64,000 bases of DNA. It comes from Centroberyx gerrardi (taxonomy: Eukaryota; Chordata; Actinopteri; Beryciformes; Berycidae). The notes below the pieces were generated by a model that made no database searches, was not told where the DNA came from, and saw only the letters and a list, made by a program, of their open reading frames with translations. A program made the position numbers and the translations under genes. Shown in pieces: positions 32,641 to 44,925 of the stretch (the stretch's first letter is position 1; every line of letters begins with the position of its first letter). The stretch covers positions 6,751,621-6,815,620 of the forward strand of contig NC_136012.1 of assembly GCF_048128805.1 (NCBI RefSeq), in the 5' to 3' direction.

Positions 32641-33319
32641 AATTTAAATCAATCCTATATTTCACTGGGAGTCAATGGGGAAAGGCCAGCATAGACCTTT
32701 TTCACAGCAGCCATTTTGACGTGTCATAGCAGGGTAAACACAGGCGTAACTAATAACATTAATGATGGTTCCATTCCATTTAGGTGTTCCGGAGAAAGTT
32801 CCAGTTGAGTTGGAGAACATTTCATGACATGACCTTCATAGCAGTTTTAAATAACAATAACAACAATTTGCTAGATTCATTGGGCTTGAAGAAGAGATAC
32901 AGTTGTGTGTCATCTGCATAGCGCTTATTACTGACTCAGATATTTATCAAAGTAGCCTCCCTGGTGGCTGCTTATATAGCCTATGTTTGAAACTGGTCAT
33001 CAGATCCATACTGTATTTCACTGTGCCATCTTTGTATGAAATATATATCTAAAACACAGGTGTTTAGTATTCTATTTTCTGACCACAACCACATGGAAAT
33101 ATGAAATGTGGATCCAATGCACATCGCAGTTATACAATAATGTGTGTCTGTGTGTGTGTGTGTAAATACATGCTATATTTCAGTGTTAGTTTGCGTTCTT
33201 CTCCAGGATGTGAATGTCCCACTGAGGCAGACAGACAGGCCTTTGACTGAGGAAGTAGAAGGGAGCTTTGTCAGACACAAACGTTGGGATTGTTCAACAC
33301 AGAGCGAGTGTGCATGTGT

Positions 33320-33327
33320 GTGTTTGT

Positions 33328-33360
<33 letters not shown>

Positions 33361-33460
33361 CAGAAAGAGATTATGTGTGTGTCTTTGAGATAGAGTGTAT
33401 GTGTCTGTGTCTGAGGAAGAGACTGTTTGTGTCTGTGTGTGTAGGATTTGTTCAACACAG

Positions 33461-33500
<40 letters not shown>

Positions 33501-33606
33501 CGCACGCGCGCGCGAGAGAGAGATGGTCTGAGAGTGGGAAAGAGAACAAGTGTGGTATATGAGCTTCTGTGTGCATGTTGATTTGGGTGTGTGTACACGT
33601 GCATAC

Positions 33607-33650
<44 letters not shown>
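33320..33650. repeat. TG-rich compound microsatellite block
   Basis: (TG)n at about 33324-33345, GA repeats, (TG)n at 33464-33499 with CGCGCGCG, (GA)n, and (TG)n at 33608-33648. Confidence 0.9.
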
Positions 33651-34742
33651 GGATTGTTCCCCAGAGAGCTGATCAAAATGGAAGCACAGCAGCTCACTCC
33701 TCCAGCAGCTCCTCGTACAGCCACATTTCACACGGTGAGTGACACAGATTCCTTTTCATTCTTGCATTTATTTTCTCATCTGCGGCCAATAAAACGCTGT
33801 ACCTCCAAAACGTCAACTCTTCAAGAATTGAGAAAAAGCTGGTTGATTCCACATGGAATTTCTATTTTTCCATGTAATCTCCCCAAAAAATGAACTTACA
33901 GGAACGTGCACGCCCAAAAAGAATGTATTTCTGAACTCAAAGTGGTTGTATAGTATGTATACAACATTTTTCAAACACATTGCCAATGCAGATATTGCAT
34001 GGACGCTGATTGTAAGCATGTCACGAATCTACCGATCATAGGGAGAAACAAGCTAATGGTGGGATGAGGAGAGAAGAGTAGAGAATGATAATACTGTCTA
34101 GTACAACCAATGGAATATTGCTTTTAATATCTGGAATTTATTGCACCATCTAAATTTTGTTTGACTTTTTGTTGCTTTCATAACCCATCATTATTCAAAA
34201 GGGATGTTAAAAGTTTTACAAATGTTAGAAATGCACATTTTTAACAGCCTCAAAATCTGTGTAAAACATGTTTAACTGTCACCTACTGTCAGTCCTTGAG
34301 TTCTGTAGTGATTAGGGAGTTCATCCTTCAACCAGAAGATCCAGATTCAAGTGTTCAAGCTGAACCTGACCTCTGACCTCTCTGTGGAGGAGGGCAAGAG
34401 CAAACAGAATGTCTCTAATATCACATTATTATTAGCAAAAGCTCAGACACTGAATATCAGGATGAGCAAAATGTCTTCATTCCAGTTAATCACAGTGTAA
34501 ACAAAGCCAGTCATGTTGCAACAGGAGACGCCATAACAGGTTGGGCCTTTAATGAGTTAATCTAGATAGTGGGTGGGCATTCAAGGATGGAAATGTGTCG
34601 GTCAGTCCAGGTTCGGCCATTATTGTTTATTACTGTTTGATACTTTAAGCACTAAGTAACCTTTTGAAGTTTGAAGGGGATTCTGTGCTGCTGTTTGTCC
34701 TTTACTGCTTGTTACCTAATACCCAGCACTCCAGAAGCCAGG

Positions 34743-34744
<2 letters not shown>

Positions 34745-34781
<37 letters not shown>
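34745..34781. repeat. (TG)n microsatellite
   Basis: An uninterrupted run of about 37 bases. Confidence 0.95.
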
Positions 34782-34782
<1 letters not shown>

Positions 34783-35583
34783 GTTTTTTCATCATCCGGG
34801 CAGGCCAGCCGGTATTGATTTTGCCTCACAAGCAGCTTCTCATCAGCTGAGTCTGAAACAAAGAGGACTGGACAATGACAAATCTACATTCAAATATGTA
34901 TTGTGGCTGTTCAATACTGTTGTTTTTAACCCAGTCTGAACACTGGAGCCTACCTGCGCCTTTTGGTGTGCTTTCACAGCAATAAACGGCCTGTATAAAA
35001 GACGGCTTTCACTAATTCAGCTACTAAGATGATAAATAGCGTTTAAATGTAAAAGTTGTTATTTATAAAATGAGCCACTGACAAAAAGAGATTCTTAGAG
35101 CTGACAAGCACCTATTTGGAGCCACCTATTGGATCCTATGGGTCCTATCAGCAGGCTTCATTTTCCTCTGCTGCTTTATAAGTGTCACTTCCACCAGAGA
35201 GGAATTCTTGACATTTTGTTGGAAATTGTGCAAAAAAACTCCCCATGTAATCCCAAATGAAAGGAAGACGGCTACTGGTTATAACTGTGACTATAAAAAC
35301 TAGCATTAGGATGTGTCTTTTCCTCTGATTTGACAGAAGTATATGAAGGAATAACCTTTAATTGTTGCATAAGTATCATGTAATAATGTTGATTTGATTG
35401 GGAATTCCCTTTCTAGCTGTTAATCTTGGTATTGACTTTACCTTGGAACGAGTAACCAATCATGTGCCTGGAATCTGACTACATTACAATCCTATACATC
35501 ACGGCCATGTTGGTTTATGGAATGTGATCATGTGATCAGCTGATCAGATCACATGACTAGTTAGTCAGCGTGAGAACCAAAAG

Positions 35584-35585
<2 letters not shown>

Positions 35586-35673
<88 letters not shown>
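35586..35673. repeat. (TC)n microsatellite
   Basis: About 88 uninterrupted bases of TC, one of the longest pure dinucleotide tracts in the window. Confidence 0.95.
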
Positions 35674-35681
<8 letters not shown>

Positions 35682-36814
35682 CTGTCCCTGGCACAAACCC
35701 TCAAGAAAGGCCTCATTCTCATTATTTTAACTTCATAATGATTATTAGCCTACATATTTATTACTCAAAATAAAGAAAGAACAACAAAATAACAATTTTC
35801 CATCACAAAAAATAACCAGTTTAAGAACTTTTACTCACTATTATTTAATTATGCTATTTAGAGTTATCTAGCTTTTATCAGAATATTTGAAGTCGAAATA
35901 TCTTATTGCACTGGCAGATGGCTTTGCTGGTTTCAAAATATGTCACCGTCACCTGTTTCAACTGATGCGTCAACTTGCACCTTTCATTTCCTTGGAAAAA
36001 TGAACTATAGGCCTAGTATAATGAAACAAATGAACATACCATGGCCACCCCGAAATGTGTTTGTGTCCCAACCTGGCCACCCTCTCCAGTCTGCTCCACA
36101 CGCCACTGTAAGACACCTAATGAAAAATAACTGTAGGCTAATATTCCTGTGAAATTCCTCTGAGTACTTATATAGTGGTTAATTTAGTGACCTTATAGTA
36201 CTTTACAGTATTTTTATCCCCTATGGTATCAGGCTATAATATTCCTATAATATTCCTATAGGGAATAAGTAGTAGCCTAGTAGTAGTGCGGTCATAATGA
36301 CCTTATCATACTTTGTTTTTTTTTATTTCCTATAGTATCACTATAATATTCCCATAATATTCCCTTAGGGACTTATGTGTCTGTGGTACTCAATAGTGAG
36401 TTTATAGTGATTTTATGGCATTTTTTGTCTTATTATGGTATCACTAGAAATATTATAGGGATTATTATAATACTTTATGGGATTTTTCATCTAGTATGGT
36501 ATTAAAAATCAATAGGATATTATATATAGGCTAGTTTATGTTTTGCTGTGATATTTACATAGCATCCTAAATGCATCCTAAATGATAAAATGGTTATTGT
36601 TCTCTGTTCCAAATGCTTCTCCCTTTAAGGCCACAACCAGCTGCTGAGAAAGAGCATCGTTGCTATTGTTGCATCTCTGGTCTCCTCCTTCCTTCCTCCC
36701 TTCCTTCCCCTGTCCATCCCTCCCTCCCTCCACCCATCCATCCACCCCCTCTCCTCTCCTCTCCTCTCCTCTCCACACACGCACCCCGCCTTGCGCATCG
36801 CCTCCTCCGGCATA

Positions 36815-37240
36815 ATGACCAACGATTCCCCGGAGGAGGAGACCCGAGCCCCGGGCGGAGGAGGAGGAGAAGGAGGAGGAGGAGGAGGAGGCGGAGGAGG
36901 AGGGAGAGGAGGAAACAACACAAGAAGAAACCGAGCGGACGACAATGTCACCATCCTGACATCCTCCATGGATTTAAGCCGAGCCGCGCGGAGCCGACCC
37001 AGCAGCAGCAGCCACGACGCCGCCCCGAGCCTCACGTCCTCCGTGGACCTGAGCGCCTCCTCCCTGGAGCTGAGCATCCAGACGCGGATCTTTAAGATCA
37101 TCGTCATCGGGGACTCCAACGTGGGGAAGACCTGCCTCACCTTCCGCTTCACCGGCGGGAGCTTCCCCGACAAGACCGAGGCCACCATCGGCGTGGATTT
37201 CAGGGAGAAGGCGGTGGAGATCGAGGGGGAGACCATCAAG
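36815..37240 (+). CDS. rab33a: rab33a exon 1: Gly/Ser-rich N-terminus, P-loop, switch I
   Basis: It encodes MTNDSPEEE, a poly-Gly tract from GGA repeats, a Ser-rich segment, then [20 protein letters not shown] and [10 protein letters not shown]. The donor AAG|GTAAAA is in phase 0. The ATG is preceded by a pyrimidine-rich (CTCCT)n and C-rich leader. Confidence 0.95.
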
Positions 37241-38649
37241 GTAAAAAAGCAACAGATCGAGAGGGGATGGATGTGGGGAAGTGTTTCCTCCCCTCCTCCT
37301 CCTCCTCCTCTCCTCCTCCTCCACTGGGCTTTTGTTGATCAGCCATCAGCTGCAGCCTGGGCTGTCAGTGAATCACCACAGGGCCTAATCATTCATTCTG
37401 CCTTTCATTTTATTGGTCCATATTGGAAAAATAGGCTACATTTCACATCTACTTCAAAATATCTTTAGATGAATGTTTTAAAAATATACACAATTGGACC
37501 AAAAAAATGTATTTGTAAGGTGACATTCAATCTATTTTGCATAGCCTATTCTTTCAGATATGTGTTGCCAACAATAGCCCATAGGAAACATTTTAGATGA
37601 ATGTCATCTTTACATGAAAATACATTTTTGGGCCTTTTTTTTTAAATATATATATATATTTTGAAACGTCTCTGTAAACATATTCTGAAATGTAGGGCTA
37701 TGTATTTTTGCAGTATGGATTTGATTATTGATACTATGTGTTTCCTTTGTGTATGTTTATCAAAGCTCATTTGGTTAGCTGTTAGGAACCATCAGAAACA
37801 GGTAGGCCTATTCCCAATGAAAAATCACTAACATTACTATAATATTCCTATAGGGACTTTTAGTATGTCTACTAAATCATGAGACCATATCATACTTAAT
37901 GGTATGTATTATCTCCTATATGGCATCATAATGAATATTAATAGTGTAGCCTATAGGTTTGCTGTGATATTTGTATAGTATCCTTCTATTGTTATAGCAT
38001 TACTATAGAAAATGTAATGAGCAGGGTTACAAGATTTGCTTAGAATTGCTAACAAATTCCTCTTATAAACTGTTAATAAACATCCATCCATTTAATTTAC
38101 TTTTACTTTACATTTGTGAGGTGCTCCATGACTGGAATGTCAGTCACACAATTCTGTACACAGTTAAAAATAAGAATGTTAAAAATATAGGCCATAGTAT
38201 TAGTAGTCAGGTAATTGTTATATTAAAAAGTAACAATTTCCAAGATCTTTAGTAGGAATATGAATTGGCAGATAGGACAAAATGGGCTATAGCGAAAGTA
38301 TAAAAATAATGTTGGTCAAGATTTTATCATAATTTTCTATTTGCATTGAATCAAAGTGTTGCCTAGGACCTTTACAAACATCTCCATCTATTCATGTGAT
38401 TGATCTGTGACTTGATATTAGGCTTTATATTGAGATTTCTTTCTCTAATATGTAATGTACATCTCTCTCTGCCCCCCCAAACACCACACACACACACACA
38501 CACACACCCTCCTCAGTTGGCCTGGCATCTGCATGCGACCTACTACACCCAATACACACATACACATACATGTGCACACACTCCTTTACCCCCCTCTGTG
38601 TCTTAGTCAGCCAGTCTGTCTGCAACCTCTAGATGCTCCCTAACGATGA

Positions 38650-38686
<37 letters not shown>

Positions 38687-38815
38687 ATACACACACCTAC
38701 ACACACCTACACACTGTCTACACTTATTAGGTCAGTGTGTCTGCACCATTCAAACGCCCCTTAAGACACACACCATGAACGTGGTATATCTCTCTCTCTC
38801 TCTCTCTCACTCTCA

Positions 38816-38875
<60 letters not shown>

Positions 38876-41800
38876 GACTATAAAAACATTATGCACTAAC
38901 TAAGAGTTGTCTGTATAGATATACAATGAAGGCAACACACTAATTGTAATACTTTTCAAGATTATGTGAAATGTAGCCCAAATGTCTCATAATATAAGCA
39001 ATGCTAGTTTTTCCATAGCTTTTCTTCTTAGACATCTGTCCACATATATTTCATTTGAATTGTTAATTATTAACCTTTGCTGTTCTGCCCCCAATTTTGA
39101 GCATTTAGGCCTGTATGAGAAGCAATGTTTAAGTTGTTATTCAGTTAAAATTATGGCATAAACCTATATTGTGGTATTGTTTTCCATTCTAACTTAAAGA
39201 GACATTTGTTTTATAGATGATTATATATTTAAGACAGGGACGTAAAGGAAGTAAAACTAAATATAGGAAGCTTTTTTATCATTGTTGTGAGACCTATTTT
39301 CATGCACGATCAATAGCGTGGCGTTTCCTCCACCTGCTGTCAGCCCATCCTGTGCCGCTCCAGTGTTCGACACAGAGAGAGCTTTGATGTTACGAGCGGC
39401 GTCCGTGTAGCGTTCAGCCTCGGATGCTAATTAGCTGCGCTCGTCCTTTCAGATGGTAATGGGAGGTAATTCACTGGTCCTTTACACTGGGCCTGGGCTG
39501 AGGGGGGGAGGTAGAAGATATTGACATATAGCAAGTGCAATAGGTCGTGTTCATTTCACGTATTTGTGTGAGCTCATGTTGTGCAGATGACATAGTTTAA
39601 GGGTTTACTCTGTGTGCAAAACGTTAGGAGCACAATGTGTATCTCACTTGAAATCAGTATCAGAACTAGTCTTGTTCAGTCTTGTTCTTGTGCAGTACAG
39701 AGGAGAAAAATAATGCTTTTCCTCTCCTCTGCCTCTTTGGTTAAATCTGAACAGTCACACACTGCATTTAAGGAGTTACCAAATGAAACTTTGTCAGACG
39801 TAATACATTTGTGTTCTATTTGTGCTCAATTTTTTTTATATATACTCAGTACTTCTGTGTTTTTATGGTAATGCAGGGTAAATTGGTGGTTTTTCAGAAA
39901 GGGCCTGTACATACAATATCACCCCCTTTTAACTCAGACCATTTAGTTTACTCTAAGTCCAGCTCTTGACATAGAATATGTAGTCCATCCCTCTGCTGAA
40001 GTATAGATTAAAAGGTAAAAGCGCTTTTCCTCCCCAGCCTATAGTTTGTTAAGTCCATCATGGGCTCACAAACATTGTTGCAAATCCCTCCTATACTTCA
40101 TAACACTCATAAAGCTGTAGTCCCACGCTCTTATTCTCTGACTGGGAAAAACCGAAGTAGGACATGGACATTTTTTGTCAGCTCCTCTATCTCCCACTTG
40201 GCGTCGTGAAGTGCGCCCTGGGCTAAGTGGTGACACACTGTGAAAAAGCTTTGGCTGGGGGCTAAGGCTAACCCTGGGCTAAGGATGAACAGAGGGAGAA
40301 AAGCACTTAAGAGTTGCAGAGTAGTGCTGCTTGAGGCCTTGGTTAATGATTAAGCAGAGAAGCCCATAGTACTATAGGGCAGCGCTCTCCTGAGACCCTG
40401 TAAGACAAGGTCCTTGTAAGCCCTTGTAGGCCTAAACAATGCAGTGTTTCCATGCATCAGCCCTCCAAACAGAATGACCAAAGTGTAATACACCAATATC
40501 TTCCTTTGGCTGCATGATAGATGTCTGGGTACATGGTACATATTTACACTTACAATATATTGCCGTGCAGTGATCCTCAATGTAGCCAGTTTCATATTTA
40601 TTGTAAGAATAATGTGCCATAATGCTCCATTGATCCGCACAAACTTACCAAACAACTTAGGTATATTTTTTCCTAACATAAGTCACCCCCATCCACATAT
40701 AAAGGATGTAATATCTCTGACAGCTCCCTCTAGTACTGCCCAAGGTTTATGACCAGCCAGGATATACTATATATGTTATTGAGAACTACAAACTCAAAGG
40801 GAATACAGCTGTGTAAATTTGGGTGTCTTTCTCCTCTTTCTCAAGTCTGTCTCTGTCTGGAAGTCTGCTGACTGCTGCATTGCTCTCTCTCAAAGCACAT
40901 AAAAACACACACTTATCTTGTCTATCACTACAGGTGCAGGTATGGGACACAGCAGGTCAGGAGCGTTTCCGTAAGTCCATGGTGGAACACTACTACCGCA
41001 ACGTCCACGCCGTGGTCTTCGTGTACGATGTCACCAAGATGGCCTCCTTCCGCAACCTACAGACGTGGATACAGGTCGGTAACTGGGGTGAACCAGTGAT
41101 GTTGCAAACACAAGCGTGGCTCTCTAGTCTCCATGTTAATGCTATGCTAACCCTAACCACTGCCTTGAGCAAGCCAGCAGAGACCTAACTGCTCCAGACG
41201 TGTTTCACTGTGGCCAACTCTGCACTCTGGCTGCTCTGATAAAATACATTATGCAAAGTGGGCTGTGTGGTTGTGTATGTAGGAGGGATAAGCAAAAACT
41301 GGAAACATCAAATTAAAGTTGTTAAAATACTGCTACTACCACTATGACGACTTCTACTACTACTACCACAACTACTACTACTATTTGTAATAATAATAAT
41401 TACAATAACCAACCTATCATTATTATTATTAGTAGTAGTTGCAGCAGTAGTTGTGATATTGTAGTAGTGGCTATAGTAGTGGCTGTGGTAGTAGTATTAG
41501 TAGTAGCAGCAGTAGAAATAGTAGTGGTAGTGTTGGTGCTAGGAGTAGTAGTGCTAGTAATACTAGAAGTGGAGTGGTAGTAGTAGTAGTAATAGCAGTA
41601 GCAGTAGTAGTAGCAATACTAGTAGTAGTAGTAGTAGTAGCAGCAGTAGTAGTAGTAGTAGTAGTAGCAGCAGTAGTAGTAGTAGTAGTAGTAGTAGCAG
41701 TAGCAGTAGCAGTAGCAGTAGCAATAGTAGTGGCAGTAGTAGCAGTAGTAGTAGTAGTAGTTATAGCAGTAGCAGTAGCAGTAGTAGTAGTAGTAGTTAT

Positions 41801-42377
41801 AGCAGTAGCAGTAGCAGTAGTAGTAGTAGTAGTAGTTATAGCTGTAGCAGTAGCAGTAGCAGTAGTAGTAGTAGTAGTAATAGCAGTAGCAGTAGCAGTA
41901 GCAGTAGTAGTAGTAATAGTAGTATGTGTTACATAGCTAATAAAGTCCCATTCTCTTGTGTTCCAGGAGTGTAACGGCCACCGGGTCTCAGCATCTGTAC
42001 CTCGAGTCCTGGTGGGAAACAAGTGTGACCTGGTTGACCAAATACAGGTCAGTGCACTCATGTAAAGTCCACAACAGAATAGAATCCTATATTCATTTTT
42101 TTAAACTTTATTCAGAGCTGACAACCAAACTTTGAGGTGTCTTCGTCCCCAGGTGCCCTCCAACATGGCGCTGAAGTTCGCCGACGCCCACAACATGCTG
42201 CTGTTTGAGACGTCGGCCAAGGACCCGAGGGAGAGCCAGAACGTCGACTCCATCTTCATGTCCCTGGCCTGCCGCCTCAAGGCCCAGAAGTCCCTGCTCT
42301 ACAGAGACGTGGAGAGAGAGGACGGCAGAGTGAGACTCACGCAAGAGACTGAAACAAAGAGCAATTGTCCTTGTTGA
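36815..42377 (+). CDS. rab33a: rab33a: small GTPase Rab33A, whole coding span, 4 coding exons
   Basis: This is a membrane-trafficking GTPase; Rab33 proteins act at the Golgi and in autophagosome formation (ATG16L1 binding), and Rab33A in neuronal vesicle transport. Exons 36815-37240, 40934-41074, 41967-42047 and 42153-42377 join in phase 0 at every border into 873 nt (290 aa; human RAB33A 237). G motifs: P-loop GDSNVGKT (aa 99-106), switch I TIGVDF, DTAGQ (147-151), NKCD (207-210), ETSAK (235-239). The C-terminus CPC is the double-geranylgeranyl signal. [17 protein letters not shown] and [13 protein letters not shown] match RAB33A, not RAB33B. The extra N-terminal length is a Gly/Ser-rich extension. 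ATG at 36815 is the first ATG in this open frame. Confidence 0.96.
37241..40933 (+). other. rab33a intron 1
   Basis: 3.7 kb. AT-rich with repeated ATATTCCTATAGGGACTT phrases (37830-37960, also upstream at 36240-36370), CA/TC tracts (38484-38508, 38652-38684, 38788-38870) and a unique GC-richer segment with CTAATTAG (39325-39480). No exon recognised. Confidence 0.6.
38788..38870. repeat. (TC)n-(CA)n compound microsatellite
   Basis: TC repeats with CACTC interruptions followed by about 40 bases of CA. Confidence 0.95.
40934..41074 (+). CDS. rab33a: rab33a exon 2: DTAGQ / switch II
   Basis: It starts [23 protein letters not shown] and ends LQTWIQ. The acceptor is CACTACAG and the donor CAG|GTCGGT. 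At 141 bp it is phase 0 at both ends. Confidence 0.97.
41341..41932. repeat. Trinucleotide array (AGT/AGC)n in rab33a intron 2
   Basis: The core 41574-41932 is almost pure AGT with AGC variants (GTAGCAGTAGCAGTAGTAG type), preceded by decayed ACT/ATT/AGT triplets from 41341. Open frames of 120-196 codons on both strands are by-products of the triplet period. The array ends about 34 bases before the exon 3 acceptor. Confidence 0.95.
41967..42047 (+). CDS. rab33a: rab33a exon 3: guanine-base motif NKCD
   Basis: It encodes [27 protein letters not shown]. The acceptor TGTTCCAG lies about 30 bases after the long AGT/AGC array of intron 2. The donor is CAG|GTCAGT. Confidence 0.96.
42153..42377 (+). 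CDS. rab33a: rab33a exon 4: SAK motif and prenylation tail
   Basis: It encodes [36 protein letters not shown] and the tail [18 protein letters not shown], with TGA at 42375-42377. The tail sequence is repeated in decayed form three more times in the 3' UTR (see the repeat at 42319-42590). Confidence 0.97.
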   Translation: MPSNMALKFADAHNMLLFETSAKDPRESQNVDSIFMSLACRLKAQKSLLYRDVEREDGRVRLTQETETKSNCPC

Positions 42378-42590
42378 GGAAGAAGGAGGAGGGGGGAGGA
42401 AGAGAGGAAGGGAAGAGAGAAGAAGTAGCTGTACATGTTGAGGAAGAGGGGGAGGAGAGGGATGATGGGAGAGTGAGGCTAATGCGTGTCTAGAGAAACT
42501 GTCCTTGCTGAGGAGGGCAGGGAAGGGAGGAGGATGGGAGGGTGAGATTTACACAAGAGACTGACACCAAGAGCAATGGATTTTGAGGAG
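42319..42590 (+). repeat. Tandem repeat of about 70 bp whose first unit is the coding tail of rab33a
   Basis: Unit 1 (42319-42380) encodes the C-terminus and stop of rab33a. Diverged copies follow at about 42389-42450, 42459-42513 and 42531-42588. The third unit still reads NCPC-stop (42499-42513 region) but has a TAG before it. The fourth keeps the frame DGRVRFTQETDTKSNGF-stop. All units end ...TTGAGG or ...CTGAGG in G/A-rich spacers. Confidence 0.75.
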
Positions 42591-44925
42591 AGGATGCTAA
42601 AGCGAGTAAAAGGGACTGAAGCATCAATTTTAAGTCCTTGAGGATGAGGATGGGGAGGAGAGAGAGGAGAAAAGGAAGGAAGAGAAAAATGGGAGGGAGC
42701 AGAGACACATACAGTATATTATATAACAATGTCCTGGACAACACAGTGTTGCCTTGCACAGTATAGTCCAGGGATTCTTCCACTTATTCAACCACAGACC
42801 GAAACTGAGTAAATACACTCTCCTTCTGGGACCAGGGCATAATTAAACACACTAATACTAAGCATACTTATCATTTGGGGAGCCAAAGGAAACAGACCTA
42901 TGACCTATTTTAAGGCCATAGCTTCAGAAACACAGTTTGTCTTTTGTCAATTATGACCAACTGTATTTTGTAATCATTCTCAAATCTTGCTATGTTATCC
43001 ACATTGATTTTGTTGGCAATCCCCCCCCAAAAATCCAAAAATGTTCTTCTTCTTCTTAAAAATGGTATTCTTAAATGCTCTTCTGCCTTAAAAAGCTGCC
43101 TCTATCATGGTCTTAATGGATCAGTAGTATAATCAAAAGTGGTTTCAATTATTTGAACCACTTGAGATGTTCTTTATTTATGTAGCCAACCAGTCACGCA
43201 GACAGCCTCTTAAGTGGAAACATCAATCGTATAAGAAGATGAATGAAGCGCTCCTTTTTTTTGTGATCAACTACTATCATGCACATATGGGTCAATCCTC
43301 TAGGAATAGGAGTACTGGTCTAGCATCACTGTGAGAGTACTAATACATTGGGAAACTTTCTGAGGCAATGTACATAAATCAGCAAGATTGCCTGTAGGAA
43401 GGATGGGAATATGCATCTTAGACAAAGTCAATGTGGAGAACATAGAGATAAGAAACAAAAGCATCATGAAAAATGCTGGTGGTTAAACATTACCAACCTT
43501 CATAGGATACTCTTAGGATACTCTAATACACAGAAGTCCAGGTCAGAGTGAAGGAGCTACGGGAAGACCTGGAGGGCTTGGCTTCCTGAAAACGCAACAT
43601 CTATAGGTTCGCAGACAGCATGTCAGATATTGATTTAGAATCAGTGTGATCCTCTTACCCTTATGCAGGAGAACTACTTAGAGAAAGGGCCGCCATGGCA
43701 AGTCTCCTCTTTCCCATCCAGTCCTGATGTAAACATATCCTCGCCATGCTTAACCTTCTAGCAGAAGTGGTTTATCCTGCTTTCCCTTTGTGTGTGGAGT
43801 CGAAAAACAAAGCCGATCTTACCCTGTTTGACTTCTCTCCCGGTCTCGTTAGACGTAACAATGCCATGTTCTGTAATGAATACAATATTTCTTGTTTTAT
43901 TCCGGTCGTCCCGCCGTCGGAGAGACGCTGAGAAGAGCAAAGCGATCGGTGAATATCCGAGCTCAAGGCCTTTAGTCTGTCTTAGACGATTAGCTCTGAA
44001 CATCAATATCACTGCCTCTGGTCTCAGAAAAGGGCAGGAGAGATGATGCAAACTGTGACCCCCTGTATAGATAATGGAGACATCTTTATCCTGCAGTACA
44101 GCCTGTGCCAGCATATATTAGTGGACTTTTTCACATGGTGTCTGTAGAAAAGTATGGGAGTTATGGATGATACAACTCTGCATAAAGACATATCCATTAT
44201 TTATACAGACATCCTTTCCATAGAGATAGTTCCTAGTCAGAGTGTGGATGGAGGAACATACTATACGCCGGCTGCAGTACTAACCTAATGTTAGAGTTAT
44301 GAGGCTTTTTTGCAACCAGGCCTTAATCTTATAGCCTGATGCTCTAACTTCAATGGCTCCCGATCAAAAAATGCCATTAGTCTATTTGGAAGCCATATCA
44401 AAAAAAACATCAGGAGAGCATTCAGGACCAATGTTCCCTCTATAAGCTGATAGTTTGATGACCTACATCTAATCATTTATCATATTGACCAAATACACTG
44501 TGCAAGTGCAAGTGAAATCCAGACGGTCGATGAGTTGTCTGAAAGTTTTGAGGAATATTCTTGATTCAGTATTCCTCCTTCAATGAAAAGTGTGCATAAC
44601 ACACCAGGAAGAAACCTTTCACAACTCTATTCAGTCTCACTGTAACCTGTGACTTGAAGGGAGGATTTTAACTTCCATAAATGCAAACCAGATTCATAGT
44701 TGGGCAAAAGAACAAAGGATGACATGAAAGTTAAAAGTCTACAACAGGCTACAACTATTTCTCTGTCTAAAACAACTACCTATGGATCTGGCTATCGCTA
44801 GGTTTGCGTAGCTCTTGGTTAATTGATAGCTCTAAGTGAGAAGACACTGTACCAGTCTAATGTAAGAACATGTCTCCGATAAGAAAGAATGTGCCTGCAT
44901 TTCCTTCATAAACTTACCAGACCTG

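Larger units (their letters stand above)
31387..36814. other. Intergenic region between mxra5 and rab33a
   Basis: It includes mxra5 3' UTR (possibly to about 32,230), a LINE fragment (32392-32640), TG-rich DNA with GA patches (33140-33650), TG (34745-34781), TC (35586-35673), AT-rich repeated phrases (36170-36500) and the pyrimidine-rich rab33a leader. No other gene is supported. Confidence 0.65.

Noticed and set aside
36625..37239. 204-codon minus-strand frame
   Set aside because: It is antisense of rab33a exon 1 and its CT-rich leader.
41471..42061. Minus-strand frame of 196 codons rich in Thr/Ala and plus-strand frame rich in Val
   Set aside because: They are translations of the AGT/AGC triplet array in a rab33a intron.
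42153..42377. Assignment as rab33b
   Set aside because: RAB33B ends CWC and differs in the ETSAKNP region; here [12 protein letters not shown] and CPC match RAB33A.
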